A stretch of DNA of 64,000 nt from Cytobacillus oceanisediminis (GCF_003182355.1 NZ_QGTW01000004.1:248001-312000), one strand, 5' to 3'; counted from the stretch's first letter, positions 26,237 to 35,403 are shown. Notes: a model not told the origin generated them from the letters alone. Program-made: numbers and translations.

Positions 26237-28021
26237 ATGGCAAATCAAACTGATAACCTAATTAAAGGCGGAAGCTTTTTAATCGAAGATGTTTCCTATG
26301 ATCGTATGTTTACACCTGAAGACTATACAGATGAGCAGGTTATGATTGCTAAAACGACAGAAGACTATGTTGTAAATGAAGTAGTTCCGCAGATCGAGCA
26401 TTTGGAAAACCATGAATTTGACCGTTCAGTTAAGCTGTTAAAGCAAGCTGGTGAGCTTGGCCTTTTAGGAGCGGACGTCCCTGAAGAATACGGCGGGCTT
26501 GCATTGGATAAAGTCAGCTCTGCCCTAATCGCTGAAAAAATGGCGCGTGCCGGCGGGTTCTCCATCTCCCATGGTGCACACGTAGGGATCGGTTCCCTTC
26601 CAATCGTACTTTTCGGTAACGAAGATCAAAAGCAAAAATACCTTCCTGCATTGGCGACAGGTGAAAAGCTGGCTGCATACGCATTGACTGAACCAAGCTC
26701 CGGTTCAGACGCCCTAGGTGCAAAAACAACTGCAAAACTGAATGCAGAAGGCACTCATTATGTTTTAAACGGTGAAAAGCAGTGGATTACAAATGCAGGC
26801 TTTGCAGATGTATTCGTTGTATATGCAAAGATTGATGGAGAGCACTTCTCCGCTTTTATTGTTGAAAGAGAATTCCCTGGTGTATCTGTAGGGGCAGAAG
26901 AAAAAAAAATGGGTATCAAGAGCTCTTCTACCCGTACATTAATCCTTGAAGACGCCCAAGTACCTAAAGAAAACCTGCTGGGCGAGTTCGGCAAGGGCCA
27001 CGTGATTGCTTTTAACATCTTAAACATCGGACGTTACAAGTTGGGAGTAGGTGCTGTAGGCGGTGCAAAGCGTGCATTCGAACTAGCTGTTCAATATGCA
27101 AACCAGCGCCAGCAGTTCAAAACACCTATCGCCCAGTTCAACCTGACGAAAGAAAAATTCGGAACAATGGCTTCCAAAATCTATGCAGCTGAAAGTGCAG
27201 TGTACCGTACAGTAGGTTTATTCGAAGACCGTATGAGCAAGCTGACTGATGAAGAAGTGAAAGATGGTAAAGAAGTGGCTAATTCAATTGCTGAATATGC
27301 CATTGAGTGCTCCATGAATAAATTCTTCAACACGGAAGTTCTTGACTATGTGGTAGATGAAGGCGTTCAAATCCATGGCGGATACGGATTCATGGCTGAG
27401 TATGAAATCGAAAGAGCATACCGCGATTCCCGCATTAACCGTATTTTTGAGGGCACAAACGAAATCAACCGTCTATTGGTGCCTGGCACATACCTTCGCA
27501 AAGCATTAAAAGGCGAACTTCCATTATTCCAAAAAGCTCAAGCACTGCAGGAAGAGCTCATGATGATGATGCCTGAAGAGCCTGGCGATGAGCCATTGGC
27601 ACAGGAAAAATATTTAGTGAAAAACGCGAAGAAGATTGGCTTGCTTGCTGCTGGCTTAGCTGCTCAGAAATACGGAAAGGCTCTTGATAAAGAACAAGAA
27701 GTTCTTGTAAACATTGCTGATATTATTTCAAATGCATATGCAATGGAATCAGTAGTTCTTCGTACAGAAAAGGCCATTGAAAAAGCGGGCCTTGAAAAGA
27801 GCAAGCAAAAGCTTCTTTACACACAAATTTTCTGTCAGGAAGCGTTCAACAAAATCGAGCAGGATGCTAAAGAAACGCTAGTTGCGGTTGAAAATGGCGA
27901 TGCTCTTCGGATGATGATATCCGCGCTTCGCAAATTTACCCGCCACACGCCAATCAATGTTATTGCTAAAAAGCGTGAAGCAGCCGAGAAGCTAACTGGC
28001 GCTGAACGTTACGTCGTTTGA
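26237..28021 (+). CDS. fadE: Acyl-CoA dehydrogenase
   Basis: This 594-residue FAD enzyme is of the long acyl-CoA dehydrogenase type and catalyses the first dehydrogenation of beta-oxidation. The ALTEPSSGSDA flavin-binding segment lies near residue 150 and ITNAGFADVFVVYAK follows. The catalytic Glu is expected in RIFEGTNEINR near residue 410, as in VLCAD-like enzymes. A C-terminal helical extension of about 170 residues makes it longer than standard 380-residue family members, as in B. subtilis FadE. A GGAGG ribosome binding site precedes the ATG. Confidence 0.92.
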   Translation: MANQTDNLIKGGSFLIEDVSYDRMFTPEDYTDEQVMIAKTTEDYVVNEVVPQIEHLENHEFDRSVKLLKQAGELGLLGADVPEEYGGLALDKVSSALIAEKMARAGGFSISHGAHVGIGSLPIVLFGNEDQKQKYLPALATGEKLAAYALTEPSSGSDALGAKTTAKLNAEGTHYVLNGEKQWITNAGFADVFVVYAKIDGEHFSAFIVEREFPGVSVGAEEKKMGIKSSSTRTLILEDAQVPKENLLGEFGKGHVIAFNILNIGRYKLGVGAVGGAKRAFELAVQYANQRQQFKTPIAQFNLTKEKFGTMASKIYAAESAVYRTVGLFEDRMSKLTDEEVKDGKEVANSIAEYAIECSMNKFFNTEVLDYVVDEGVQIHGGYGFMAEYEIERAYRDSRINRIFEGTNEINRLLVPGTYLRKALKGELPLFQKAQALQEELMMMMPEEPGDEPLAQEKYLVKNAKKIGLLAAGLAAQKYGKALDKEQEVLVNIADIISNAYAMESVVLRTEKAIEKAGLEKSKQKLLYTQIFCQEAFNKIEQDAKETLVAVENGDALRMMISALRKFTRHTPINVIAKKREAAEKLTGAERYVV

Positions 28022-28029
28022 TCATAAAT

Positions 28030-28058
28030 TTGCCCCCTTCCCTGTGAAGGGGGCTTTC
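28030..28058 (+). terminator. Intrinsic terminator of the fad genes
   Basis: A GCCCCCTTC/GAAGGGGGC stem is followed by TTTCTGTT just after the fadE stop. Confidence 0.85.
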
Positions 28059-28062
28059 TGTT

Positions 28063-28259
28063 GGCTCTGTTAAAGCTATTGTTGATTTTGGCACTGTGTT
28101 GATCAAAGCGGAAGGCGTGAGATTCCTCGAAAATCCATTTCGCATTTCCTTCGTGCGGAGTTTAATAAAGGATGCTCTTTCAAAGTCCTGCGGAAAAGTC
28201 GGAAGCCCGTGGAAGCGTAATGCCTGCAGCAAAAGTCAACACTCATGATTAACAGAGCC
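28063..28259 (+). repeat. Dispersed intergenic repeat, copy 5
   Basis: It opens GGCTCTGTTAAAGC and closes TTAACAGAGCC, with GTTGATCAAAGCGGAAGGCG, CTCGAAAATCCATTTCGC and GCAGCAAAAGTCAACACTC inside. Several positions have drifted from the copies with intact stems. Confidence 0.82.
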
Positions 28260-28428
28260 AATCTTTTTTAGAAATTTAATCTGCCGGCAGGAACCTGAAG
28301 AAAAATGTCGAATATTATCTTGGTGTTCATTGTTATGAATTGTTATCCATTTATGGTAGTATTCAATTAAAAGGCAGCAATTTTTTTAGAAGACAAGTCT
28401 ACCCTTCTGAAGCCAGATAGTGTCTAGC

Positions 28429-28601
28429 TCCACAGGGAATGCTTCGGCAGCATAAACCTCGCACGACTAAAAGCGTTAGCTTTTAGGAGGAGGCGCCATC
28501 TGCTCGAGGTCATAAGCCAATCCGTCAAGAAAGTAAAAATCAACCTTCATGCCGGCTCGTCTTTATGCTTGTCGCCGATAGGCAGGCGCCTTGCGCTTTT
28601 C
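28429..28601 (+). repeat. Second intergenic repeat type (TCTAGCTCCA ... GGCGCCTTGCGCTTTTC)
   Basis: The segment starts TGTCTAGCTCCA, contains CTCGAGGTCATAAGCC and ends GGCGCCTTGCGCTTTTCTAG, a layout I recall as common between genes in Bacillus relatives. Related pieces occur at 53100-53134 and 60296-60357. An open frame through it into yusI is not a real extension. Confidence 0.65.
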
Positions 28602-28639
28602 TAGTAAGCCTGGATATGCTAACATTGGGTGGTGAAAAA

Positions 28640-28999
28640 ATGGCGTTGACTTTTTACTGGTATCCCAAATGCGGGACATGCCGGAAAGCCAAGAAATGGA
28701 TCGATGAACATAACTTGTCTTATGAAGAAGTACATATTGTGGAGAATCCGCCTTCACGAAGCGAACTAGAAACGCTTTATAAGAACAGCGGATTGGACAT
28801 AAAAAAATTCTTTAATACGAGCGGCCAGAAATATAGGGAGCTTGGCTTGAAGGACAAGGTGAAGAACTCTTCAGAAGCAGAGCTGCTTGATATTTTGGCA
28901 ACAGACGGCATGCTGATTAAGCGTCCGGTTCTGACAGACGGCCAAAAGGTAACAGTCGGCTTCAAAGAAGAGGATTATGAAAAGGCATGGCTATCTTAA
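28640..28999 (+). CDS. yusI: ArsC/Spx-family protein YusI
   Basis: This 119-residue thioredoxin-fold protein of the ArsC/Spx family has CGTC at residues 11-14 in YPKCGTCRKA, a motif shared with Spx, and an RPVLTDGQKVTVGF C-terminal section with the conserved Arg-Pro. It may be a redox-responsive regulator or reductase; arsenate reduction is not indicated, as there are no ars genes. The ATG at 28640 follows GGTGGTG and gives the family's usual length. Gene order fadE-yusI-gcvH matches B. subtilis. Confidence 0.82.
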   Translation: MALTFYWYPKCGTCRKAKKWIDEHNLSYEEVHIVENPPSRSELETLYKNSGLDIKKFFNTSGQKYRELGLKDKVKNSSEAELLDILATDGMLIKRPVLTDGQKVTVGFKEEDYEKAWLS

Positions 29000-29088
29000 G
29001 GACTGTATTATGCTCCTTTAGGCCATCATGAATGAAGCGATCGATTTTACGATCATAAATTGAAATATAAAAAGTGGAGGGATACATT

Positions 29089-29472
29089 ATGAGCACACCT
29101 AAAGAATTACGTTATTCAGAAGAGCATGAGTGGGTAAAAACAGAAGATGGGAAAGTCCGCATTGGGATTACGCATTTTGCGCAATCAGAACTTGGGGACA
29201 TCGTATTCGTTGAGCTTCCTGAGGTTGGCGATGAGCTAACTGCAGACGAGCCTTTCGGAAGCGTTGAATCTGTTAAAACAGTTTCTGAGCTATACGCACC
29301 TGTCAGCGGAAAAGTAGTTGAAGTTAACGAAGACCTTAACGACAGCCCTGAATTCGTAAACGAATCTCCATACGAAAAAGCGTGGATGGTCGTTGTTGAG
29401 CCTTCAGACTTAAGCGAAGTTGACAAGCTTATGACTGCTGAGCAATATGAGGAAATGACAAACGAAGATTAA
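29089..29472 (+). CDS. gcvH: Glycine cleavage system H protein
   Basis: This 127-residue lipoyl carrier has the attachment lysine at K63 in the ESVKTVSEL motif, surrounded by the standard biotin/lipoyl fold. In Bacillus it shuttles the aminomethyl group in glycine cleavage, and it also receives octanoate from LipM before transfer by LipL to other lipoyl domains. That links it functionally to lipA at 59 kb. The start is the ATG after GTGGAGGG, giving the exact family length; a GTG five codons upstream is discounted. Confidence 0.95.
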   Translation: MSTPKELRYSEEHEWVKTEDGKVRIGITHFAQSELGDIVFVELPEVGDELTADEPFGSVESVKTVSELYAPVSGKVVEVNEDLNDSPEFVNESPYEKAWMVVVEPSDLSEVDKLMTAEQYEEMTNED

Positions 29473-29481
29473 TTTACTGAA

Positions 29482-29710
29482 AGGCTGTTTTCGTAAAATT
29501 TGTTGTTTTTGATGGATCACTTAGTATAACAATCTGAGTTGATTGTAGCGGAGGGCGCTTGACTCCAGCGGGAAGAGAGGGAAGTGGGAGACCCCACAGG
29601 CGAAGCCGAGGAGGCTCCCATTCCTCCCCGCGGGTTCGCTTTAGTGCCCGTAGGGGAAATCAACGGGCAGAATTCATAAGCAAAAACAACAATTTATGAG
29701 AAAAGAGCCT
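29482..29710 (+). repeat. Dispersed intergenic repeat, copy 6
   Basis: It opens AGGCTGTTTTCGTAAAATTTG, identical to copy 4, and ends GAGAAAAGAGCCT. The GAAAATGCATTCGC palindrome is missing, so this copy has lost an internal block. GGAGGCTCCCAT and CCCGCGGGTTCGC remain. Confidence 0.82.
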
Positions 29711-29716
29711 ACTGAA

Positions 29717-29747
29717 AAACCGGTTCAATATGAGCCGGTTTTTTTGC
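29717..29747 (+). terminator. Intrinsic terminator after the copy 6 repeat
   Basis: AACCGGTTC and GAGCCGGTT arms are followed by a T run. Confidence 0.7.
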
Positions 29748-29842
29748 TGTTGAAATAACCCCCTTGCCTTTAATTGCTATATTTCTTTTTAAGAGATAGG
29801 GCAAAACTATGAGTACGAAAAGGCATGAAAGGATTGGTTACC

Positions 29843-30082
29843 ATGACATTGAAACAGCAAAAAATCGATATTACAGACCGGGTTGTCGGCAAGCTGAAAA
29901 ATAACCAAATTGAGCTTTACCTAGAAAATGAAAAAATAGGCCAAATAAGCCTGCCTGAAGGCTCTTCTTTTAATTTGGATCATCATTTCCAAACTGACCA
30001 GCAAAAAATTTATCAGAACGTTTCCGTTACAGATGCTGCGCAAGCGCGCTACACTGACTGTGACGAAGGCGGCTGGTGCTAA
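29843..30082 (+). CDS. yusG: YusG (DUF2553) protein
   Basis: This 79-residue protein corresponds to YusG of B. subtilis by sequence type and by its place between gcvH and yusF. It is mainly beta-strand-like, with NQIELYLENEKIGQISLPEGSSF and a Cys-containing CDEGGWC end. The function is unknown. I use the ATG at 29843; an ATG six codons earlier is also possible. A hairpin terminator follows the stop. Confidence 0.75.
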   Translation: MTLKQQKIDITDRVVGKLKNNQIELYLENEKIGQISLPEGSSFNLDHHFQTDQQKIYQNVSVTDAAQARYTDCDEGGWC

Positions 30083-30087
30083 CTTCG

Positions 30088-30118
30088 TAAACAGCGGGAG
30101 TATTTCCGCTGTTTATTT
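30088..30118 (+). terminator. Intrinsic terminator of yusG
   Basis: AAACAGCGG and CCGCTGTTT arms with a TATTTAAT tail. Confidence 0.75.
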
Positions 30119-30167
30119 AATATGCTAAAGCAACAGGGAAGTGCATACATTGAGTAAATGAGGTATC

Positions 30168-30345
30168 TGAAAAACCGCGCCAGATTAGGACACAAATTGC
30201 GGAAACCGGTTCATGAATCCGGAAAGCTGCAAATAAATTGCGGAAACCGGTTCATAATCTTGAAATTGGTGAATAAAGTCCCCTGATTAGTTCATAAATC
30301 CGAAAAGTGGGTACTTATATCCGGAATTCGGTACAAAAAATGAAA
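30168..30345 (+). repeat. Degenerate tandem tract with a 20-21 bp unit
   Basis: Successive units resemble GGAAACCGGTTCATAAATCC. AAATTGCGGAAACCGGTTCAT occurs exactly at 30194-30214 and 30235-30255, 41 bases apart, and diverged units fill the space between and after them. No gene is visible. The rest of the gap to yusF (30346-30681) shows nothing I can name. Confidence 0.65.
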
Positions 30346-30681
30346 AATTGAACATAACATCAGACAATCAGCCCTATTAGCTGAAAATAAGCGATAAATT
30401 TCGAAACGTGTAAGATTAAGTTAAACTTGAATTCACTCTAAAGAACGAATTATAGTTTAAAAACCAGAGCCAGTAGAATGATTATTTTACTCAAAAAGCT
30501 TTTCTGTACCAACAAAGGGCATCTAATATAATAAATCAGCACGATTCTTCCGCTCAAAATAGGCAGGAGATTCACACCTTAATCGAGAATAATGAATATA
30601 TTGGGATAAATACCAACTGCTTTACCGTTTTTTGAAAATAAAGCATTTCAGCTTCAAAATAACTCCTTTCAGGTGATGACG

Positions 30682-31035
30682 ATGAATGAGGCAATTCCGG
30701 AAAAAGTTATTATTGTTGAGGGAAAGTCGGATAAAACGAAGGTTAAAAATATCATAAGAGAGCCGGTTGAGATTATTTGCACCAACGGAACAATCAGTAT
30801 TACGAAGCTGGACGAATTAATTGACACACTGTTTGATAAGGATGTATATATATTGGTGGATGCTGACTCAGCAGGGGAAAAGCTGAGAAAACAGTTTAAA
30901 AGGGAGTTTCCCGAGGCAGAGCACCTATACATCGACAGGATGTATAGAGAGGTAGCCACAGCTCCGGAACATCATTTGGCTACGGTTTTGCTGGGAGCCA
31001 ATATTGACATTTACACACAGTACTTAGATAGGTAA
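30682..31035 (+). CDS. yusF: Toprim-domain protein YusF
   Basis: This 117-residue protein consists of one Toprim domain: the glutamate motif VIIVEGKSDK near the N-terminus and the DxD motif YILVDADSAG near residue 57, which bind Mg2+ in topoisomerases, primases and OLD nucleases. It resembles a small ribonuclease M5-like protein, and B. subtilis YusF sits in the same neighbourhood. The exact substrate is unknown. I choose the ATG at 30682 because AGGTGA is five bases upstream; GTG at 30673 and ATG at 30676 are alternatives. Confidence 0.8.
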   Translation: MNEAIPEKVIIVEGKSDKTKVKNIIREPVEIICTNGTISITKLDELIDTLFDKDVYILVDADSAGEKLRKQFKREFPEAEHLYIDRMYREVATAPEHHLATVLLGANIDIYTQYLDR

Positions 31036-31045
31036 GGATGATAAA

Positions 31046-31351
31046 ATGCAGGAATGGTCGCAGCATGAGATTGAGGAAGCGGTAAATGGGCAAAAAAACG
31101 CTCTTTTATATTTGTATACTCCTATGTGCGGAACCTGCCAAATGGCAGGCAAGATGCTAGCTGTAGCAGCTGAATTGCTGCCGGAAAATGAAATGGGGAA
31201 AGCGGATTTAAACTATTTGCCGGAAATCGCTGAACAGTGGGGAGTCGAAAGTGTCCCTTGCCTCATCATCTTTAAGGAAGGAAAAATCCACGAAAAGCTC
31301 TATGCCTTCCGATCTGTTCCCTATTTATTGGAAAAGATCAGGAGTATATAG
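31046..31351 (+). CDS. yusE: Thioredoxin-like protein YusE
   Basis: This 101-residue cytosolic thioredoxin-fold protein has redox motif CGTC at residues 28-31 and the cis-Pro segment ESVPCLIIF. It corresponds to YusE of B. subtilis and lies 10 bases after yusF, so the two are probably co-transcribed. The partner is not known. A terminator follows 39 bases after the stop. Confidence 0.85.
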   Translation: MQEWSQHEIEEAVNGQKNALLYLYTPMCGTCQMAGKMLAVAAELLPENEMGKADLNYLPEIAEQWGVESVPCLIIFKEGKIHEKLYAFRSVPYLLEKIRSI

Positions 31352-31390
31352 GTGCCATCATTCTAGATCGCGGTACCGCCGAATATTGTC

Positions 31391-31425
31391 AAAAGCCAGG
31401 TGTTCAGTGCATCTGGCTTTTTATT
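31391..31425 (+). terminator. Intrinsic terminator of yusF-yusE
   Basis: AAAAGCCAG and CTGGCTTTTT arms followed by ATTGTTT. Confidence 0.85.
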
Positions 31426-31455
31426 GTTTAAAATCAGGGAAGACTCACTCTTTAA

Positions 31456-31605
31456 AATAACCTCGGTTATTCCAAAAGCTGGGGCTACGCACTCGTATTC
31501 CCTATAACTGCTTCATTGGATCTGATCGGATCTCTTTACTTTTTCTTCGTATTTAGAAGCTACAATAAGACAAAAGCTGCGAATCCTGCAGTGAAAGCAG
31601 TGTAA
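31456..31605 (+). pseudogene. Possible C-terminal fragment of a membrane protein
   Basis: A 49-codon open stretch without a start codon encodes a hydrophobic segment (ALVFPITASLDLIGSLYFFF) and a basic tail before TAA. It looks like the end of a lost membrane protein. I do not recognise the family, and it may be chance. Confidence 0.3.
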
Positions 31606-31758
31606 ATTTGACATATTTCTCGGGAAATAAAAGGCGATGCCTGTTAAAAAAGGGGTATTGTCTTTTTTTATGCTTGTATTTGTCGAAGAAAAATAAAAGG
31701 ACTGTAAAACGTAAGTACTGAATATAAAAGGGAGAGACCTGTTAGGAGAGGTGAGGCT

Positions 31759-32097
31759 ATGGAAGATTTAGCAGATGTATTTGTCAGGGAGAATCAAACT
31801 AAAGGCCATGTAGGATATTTATTAAGAAAATCCACTTTTTCTTTGATTATCCAAGCGGGAAATATAAAGATACCTCTGCAGATTTCTAATGGGGAAATCA
31901 AGAAAGTCAGCCGAATAAAAAAATTTGATATTATGATAACCGGTTCAGAAGAAGCCATTCTTTCAATAATTGCCGGCAAGGTCAAGCTTAGAGAAGCCCT
32001 ATCCCGGAAAGATATAGCAATAGAAGCTACCTTCAGAAAAAAACTTCTGCTTGAGTCCTTTTTCTGTTTGGGCAGGATTTCATATGAAAACACTTGA
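31759..32097 (+). CDS. yusD: SCP2-like sterol carrier domain protein YusD
   Basis: This 112-residue protein corresponds to YusD of B. subtilis by position between yusE and the methionine genes. It has an SCP2-like pattern of beta strands followed by ISNGEIKKV, FDIMITGSEEAILSIIAGKVKLREAL, which resembles the lipid-binding fold's GTxxDxxxxxxGKxxP-type half. The ligand is unknown. The ATG is preceded by GAGAGGTGAGG. Confidence 0.7.
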   Translation: MEDLADVFVRENQTKGHVGYLLRKSTFSLIIQAGNIKIPLQISNGEIKKVSRIKKFDIMITGSEEAILSIIAGKVKLREALSRKDIAIEATFRKKLLLESFFCLGRISYENT

Positions 32098-32123
32098 CCA
32101 TTTTTTAAAAAGTATGATAGTAT
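32094..32123 (+). promoter_or_regulatory. Promoter of the metY leader
   Basis: TTGACC and TAGTAT are 18 bases apart just upstream of the riboswitch. The layout is the same as at the metNPQ leader. Confidence 0.55.
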
Positions 32124-32150
32124 CACCTTAACTTTAAATTGACTGAATAT

Positions 32151-32252
32151 TCTTATCAAGAGAGGCGGAGGGACTGGCCCGACGAAGCCCGGCAACCGGT
32201 GGTTTACACGGTGCCAAATCCAGCAGAGCAATATGGCTCTGGAAAGATAAGG
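32151..32252 (+). promoter_or_regulatory. SAM-I riboswitch (S-box) upstream of metY
   Basis: CTTATCAAGAGAGGCGGAGGGA, GCCCGGCAACC and the closing GATAAG strand reproduce the S-box core. Helix P1 pairs CTTATC with GATAAG. It senses S-adenosylmethionine and controls the terminator that follows at 32266-32291. Confidence 0.95.
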
Positions 32253-32265
32253 AGAGATGGTAGAT

Positions 32266-32291
32266 CCCTCTTCTTGTGAAGAGGGTTTTTT
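32266..32291 (+). terminator. Riboswitch-controlled terminator
   Basis: CCCTCTTC and GAAGAGGG arms with six T residues form the off-state terminator of the SAM riboswitch. Confidence 0.9.
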
Positions 32292-32366
32292 CGGCTCTTC
32301 TAAAGGGAAGTTCAAAAAGTCCAGGAAAATAGAAGTCCTCCTTTTTGAACCTGAATTTATTTTATT

Positions 32367-32596
32367 GGCTGTGTTAAAGCTAAACGGATTTTGGCACCCT
32401 GTTGATTGGAGCAGAAGGCGAGAGATCCTCAGAAATCCATTCGCATTTCCTTCGTGCGCTGTCTATTCGAGGATGACTATTCAATGTCCTGCGGGAGGAG
32501 CGTGTCAAAGGGGGACCCCGCAGGCGCTATGCGCCGAGGCCGCTCCCGTATCGACCGCGGTTCGCTGAGCACCTGGAGCGGAAAATTGAACAGAGC
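32367..32596 (+). repeat. Dispersed intergenic repeat, copy 7
   Basis: It begins GGCTGTGTTAAAGC and ends AACAGAGC, with GTTGATTGGAGCAGAAGG, CTGCGGGAGGAGCG and GGAGCGGAAAATTGAACAG. It sits between the riboswitch terminator and the metY start, so it is part of the metY mRNA leader. Confidence 0.8.
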
Positions 32597-32633
32597 AATT
32601 TTATAAAAAAATAATAAATAGAGGAGAGAGAAC

Positions 32634-33950
32634 ATGACTGACAAACAAAGAAGCTACCGTTTTGAAACACTAGGAGTACATGGAGGACTGAAGCCTGACC
32701 CGGTTACAGGTGCAAGGGCTGTACCGATTTACCAGAACAACGCTTACCAATTCAAAAATACAGACCATGCGGCAGATCTTTTCGCTTTAAAGGAACCTGG
32801 ATACATTTATAGCCGGATACATAACCCGACTGTAAGTGTATTTGAGGAAAGAGTGGCTTTGCTAGAAGGCGGTGTTGGTGCCCTAGCCCTTGCGAGCGGT
32901 CAGTCTGCTATCACTCTGGCAATCCTTAATCTTGCTCAGGCAGGTGATGAGATTGTTGCTGCCTCCAATCTATATGGCGGTACTTACAATTTGTTTGCAG
33001 TCACACTGCCCAAATATGGGATTGAGGTTAAGTTTGTTGACCCAAAAGATCCGGAAAACTTCCGCAACGCCATTACAGATAAAACCAAGGCCATTTTTGC
33101 TGAAACGATTGGAAACCCGAGTTTGAAAGTCCTTGACCTCGAAAAGGTGGCCGCTATTGCTCATGAAAATGGTGTTCCCCTAATTATTGATAATACCTTT
33201 GCAACACCATATTTATGCAGGCCGATTGAGCATGGTGCTGATATCGTTATTCACTCAGCGACTAAATGGCTGCTTGGCAATGGAACAACAATGGGCGGCA
33301 TTATTATTGATGGCGGAAAGTTTGATTGGAATTCACCGAAGTTTCCCGGCTTCACAGAACCGGATCCAAGCTACCATGATATTGTTTATAGTGAAGCAAT
33401 TGGCGAGGCTGCTTATATTATTAAAGCACGGGTTCAGCTTCTAAGAGATTTGGGGCCAGCTATGAGTGCGCAAAGTGCTTTCCAGTTCACATTGGGACTT
33501 GAGACTTTGCATGTGAGAATGAAGGAGCATATTGCCAATACGAAGAAAGTGGTTGAATACCTGGAAGCCCACCCTGCGGTTAACTGGGTGCTTTACCCAG
33601 GCCATGAAAGCCATCCGGATAAAGCTCTGGCAGATAAGTATTTGCCTAAAGGAGCAGGAGCTGTCGCTGTTTTCGGAATTGCTGGCGGCAGGGAAGCGGG
33701 TGCAAAGCTGATCAATAGTCTTCAGCTTTGGGCCCATGTTGCCAATGTCGGGGATGCAAAGAGCTTAATCATTCACCCGGCCAGCACGACCCACCAGCAG
33801 CTGGATGAAGAAGGATTAAAGGCTGCGGGGGTACCAGAAGATTTAATTCGCATTTCTATTGGCATCGAGAACGCGGAGGATTTGATTGAGGATTTGGAGC
33901 AAGCTATAGAAGCTGCAACAGGGATAAATTCTTTTGCTGCAAAAGCTTAA
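32634..33950 (+). CDS. metY: O-acetylhomoserine sulfhydrylase (homocysteine synthase)
   Basis: This 438-residue PLP enzyme belongs to the Cys/Met metabolism family. It is longer than cystathionine gamma-synthase (about 380) and matches the O-acetylhomoserine aminocarboxypropyltransferase subclass. Signatures include TLGVHGG, ASGQSAI, and [15 protein letters not shown] with the PLP-binding Lys. It makes homocysteine directly from O-acetylhomoserine and sulfide. The upstream SAM-I riboswitch confirms a methionine pathway role. An AGAGGAGAG ribosome binding site precedes the ATG. The next genes encode methionine uptake. Confidence 0.9.
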   Translation: MTDKQRSYRFETLGVHGGLKPDPVTGARAVPIYQNNAYQFKNTDHAADLFALKEPGYIYSRIHNPTVSVFEERVALLEGGVGALALASGQSAITLAILNLAQAGDEIVAASNLYGGTYNLFAVTLPKYGIEVKFVDPKDPENFRNAITDKTKAIFAETIGNPSLKVLDLEKVAAIAHENGVPLIIDNTFATPYLCRPIEHGADIVIHSATKWLLGNGTTMGGIIIDGGKFDWNSPKFPGFTEPDPSYHDIVYSEAIGEAAYIIKARVQLLRDLGPAMSAQSAFQFTLGLETLHVRMKEHIANTKKVVEYLEAHPAVNWVLYPGHESHPDKALADKYLPKGAGAVAVFGIAGGREAGAKLINSLQLWAHVANVGDAKSLIIHPASTTHQQLDEEGLKAAGVPEDLIRISIGIENAEDLIEDLEQAIEAATGINSFAAKA

Positions 33951-34004
33951 TCATAGCAAGAAATATTTACCGTCCATTTTTTCAAAAAGATTAATAGTTC
34001 ATCG

Positions 34005-34034
34005 TTGACACCTTTTTAAAAGCTATGATACGAT
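34005..34034 (+). promoter_or_regulatory. Promoter of metNPQ
   Basis: TTGACA and TACGAT are 18 bases apart, 60 bases before the riboswitch. Confidence 0.6.
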
Positions 34035-34094
34035 AGCAAACGTAATTAAAAAGCTGCTTAAATCATTTAAAGTGTTAATTTAATATAAACGTTA

Positions 34095-34203
34095 CGCTCT
34101 TATCAAGAGAGGTGGAGGGAAGTGCCCTATGAAGCCCGGCAACCGTCATTAATTTGAAATGGTGCCAATTCACTCAAAGCATAGCTTTGATAGATGAGAG
34201 AAA
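34095..34203 (+). promoter_or_regulatory. SAM-I riboswitch upstream of metNPQ
   Basis: CTCTTATCAAGAGAGGTGGAGGG, GAAGCCCGGCAACC and the closing GATGAGAG match the S-box. P1 pairs CTCTTATC with GATGAGAG (one G-U). Confidence 0.95.
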
Positions 34204-34216
34204 GGACTTGAATTTT

Positions 34217-34252
34217 AATGCCTTTCTGCTCATGTGCAGAAAGGCATTTTTG
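34217..34252 (+). terminator. Riboswitch-controlled terminator
   Basis: A 13-bp AATGCCTTTCTGC/GCAGAAAGGCATT stem is followed by TTTTGC. Confidence 0.9.
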
Positions 34253-34377
34253 CTTTTCGGGTCTCAGCCCGTTCTTCTGCCCATGAATGAAAGCGGCATA
34301 GCAGTCGAAAACTAGAAAAATATAAGCGGTCTATTAATTATAATCTGTATCTTCAATTAAAGAGGTGAAACAACACG

Positions 34378-35403
34378 TTGATTTCCATAAAAGATGTAAA
34401 GAAGATTTATTCTTCTAAAAAGGGACAGGTGAAAGCAGTAGATGAAGTAAACCTGGAGATTAAAGAGGGAGAAATCTTTGGTGTGATCGGATATAGCGGC
34501 GCGGGTAAAAGTACCTTAATCCGCATGCTGAATGGCCTTGAGCTTCCAACGCAGGGAAGTGTAATCGTGGCCGGCAATGAAGTTTCAAAAATAAAAGGCA
34601 GCAAATTAAGAAAAGCGCGCCAGGAAATAAGCATGATTTTTCAGCATTTTAACCTGTTATGGTCCAGAAGTGTTAGGGACAATATTGCATTTCCGCTTGA
34701 AATTGCAGGTGTTCCGCGGCAGGAAAGGCTGAAAAGAGTGGACGAGCTCATCAAGCTGGTTGGCTTGGATGGCAGAGAGGATGCGTATCCTTCTCAGCTG
34801 AGCGGAGGGCAAAAGCAAAGGGTCGGGATTGCAAGAGCACTTGCCAATAACCCGAAAGTACTGCTTTGTGATGAGGCGACATCTGCACTCGATCCGCAAA
34901 CAACTGATTCGATTCTCGATTTGCTTGTTGATATCAACGAGCGTTTAGGTTTAACAATTGTTCTGATTACCCATGAAATGCACGTAATCCGTAAAATTTG
35001 CCACCGTGTTGCTGTGATGGAAGGCGGCCGGATTGTTGAAATGGGCCCTGTGTTGGATGTATTTAAAAATCCAAAAGCTGCGATTACGAAACGCTTTGTC
35101 CAGCAGGTCACAGAGCCTGAGGAGACAAAAGAAACGATTGATCATTTGGTGGATTTATATCCGCGCGGAAAAGTAGTGCAATTGGGATTTGTCGGTGAAG
35201 CGGCTGAACAGCCATTAATCACGAATTTGATCCGAAAATTCCAAGTTACGGTCAATATCCTTCAAGGGAAGATTTCTCAGACGCAAAATGGTTCTTACGG
35301 AACTTTATTCATCCATGTTGATGGAGATGCAGAGGAAGTTGCCAAAGCGATTGATTATATCCAATCCCAGCAGGTTGGCGTGGAGGTGATCTCCAATGCT
35401 TAA
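34378..35403 (+). CDS. metN: Methionine ABC transporter ATP-binding protein
   Basis: This 341-residue ATPase has Walker A GYSGAGKST near residue 38, signature LSGGQKQR near 139, Walker B VLLCDEATSALDP and a C-terminal NIL domain (about 265-341) that in MetN senses methionine and gates transport. It starts with TTG at 34378 after GAGGTGAAA, which reproduces the 341-residue length of the B. subtilis protein. metP overlaps its end by eight bases. The SAM riboswitch upstream supports methionine as substrate. Confidence 0.93.
   Translation: MISIKDVKKIYSSKKGQVKAVDEVNLEIKEGEIFGVIGYSGAGKSTLIRMLNGLELPTQGSVIVAGNEVSKIKGSKLRKARQEISMIFQHFNLLWSRSVRDNIAFPLEIAGVPRQERLKRVDELIKLVGLDGREDAYPSQLSGGQKQRVGIARALANNPKVLLCDEATSALDPQTTDSILDLLVDINERLGLTIVLITHEMHVIRKICHRVAVMEGGRIVEMGPVLDVFKNPKAAITKRFVQQVTEPEETKETIDHLVDLYPRGKVVQLGFVGEAAEQPLITNLIRKFQVTVNILQGKISQTQNGSYGTLFIHVDGDAEEVAKAIDYIQSQQVGVEVISNA

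Noticed and set aside
28565..28639. Upstream extension of yusI.
   Set aside because: It reads through the end of an intergenic repeat, while the ATG at 28640 gives the usual family length.
32257..32606. Open frames of 66-103 codons before metY.
   Set aside because: They lie in the SAM riboswitch terminator and the dispersed repeat copy 7, and their amino acid composition follows the repeat.
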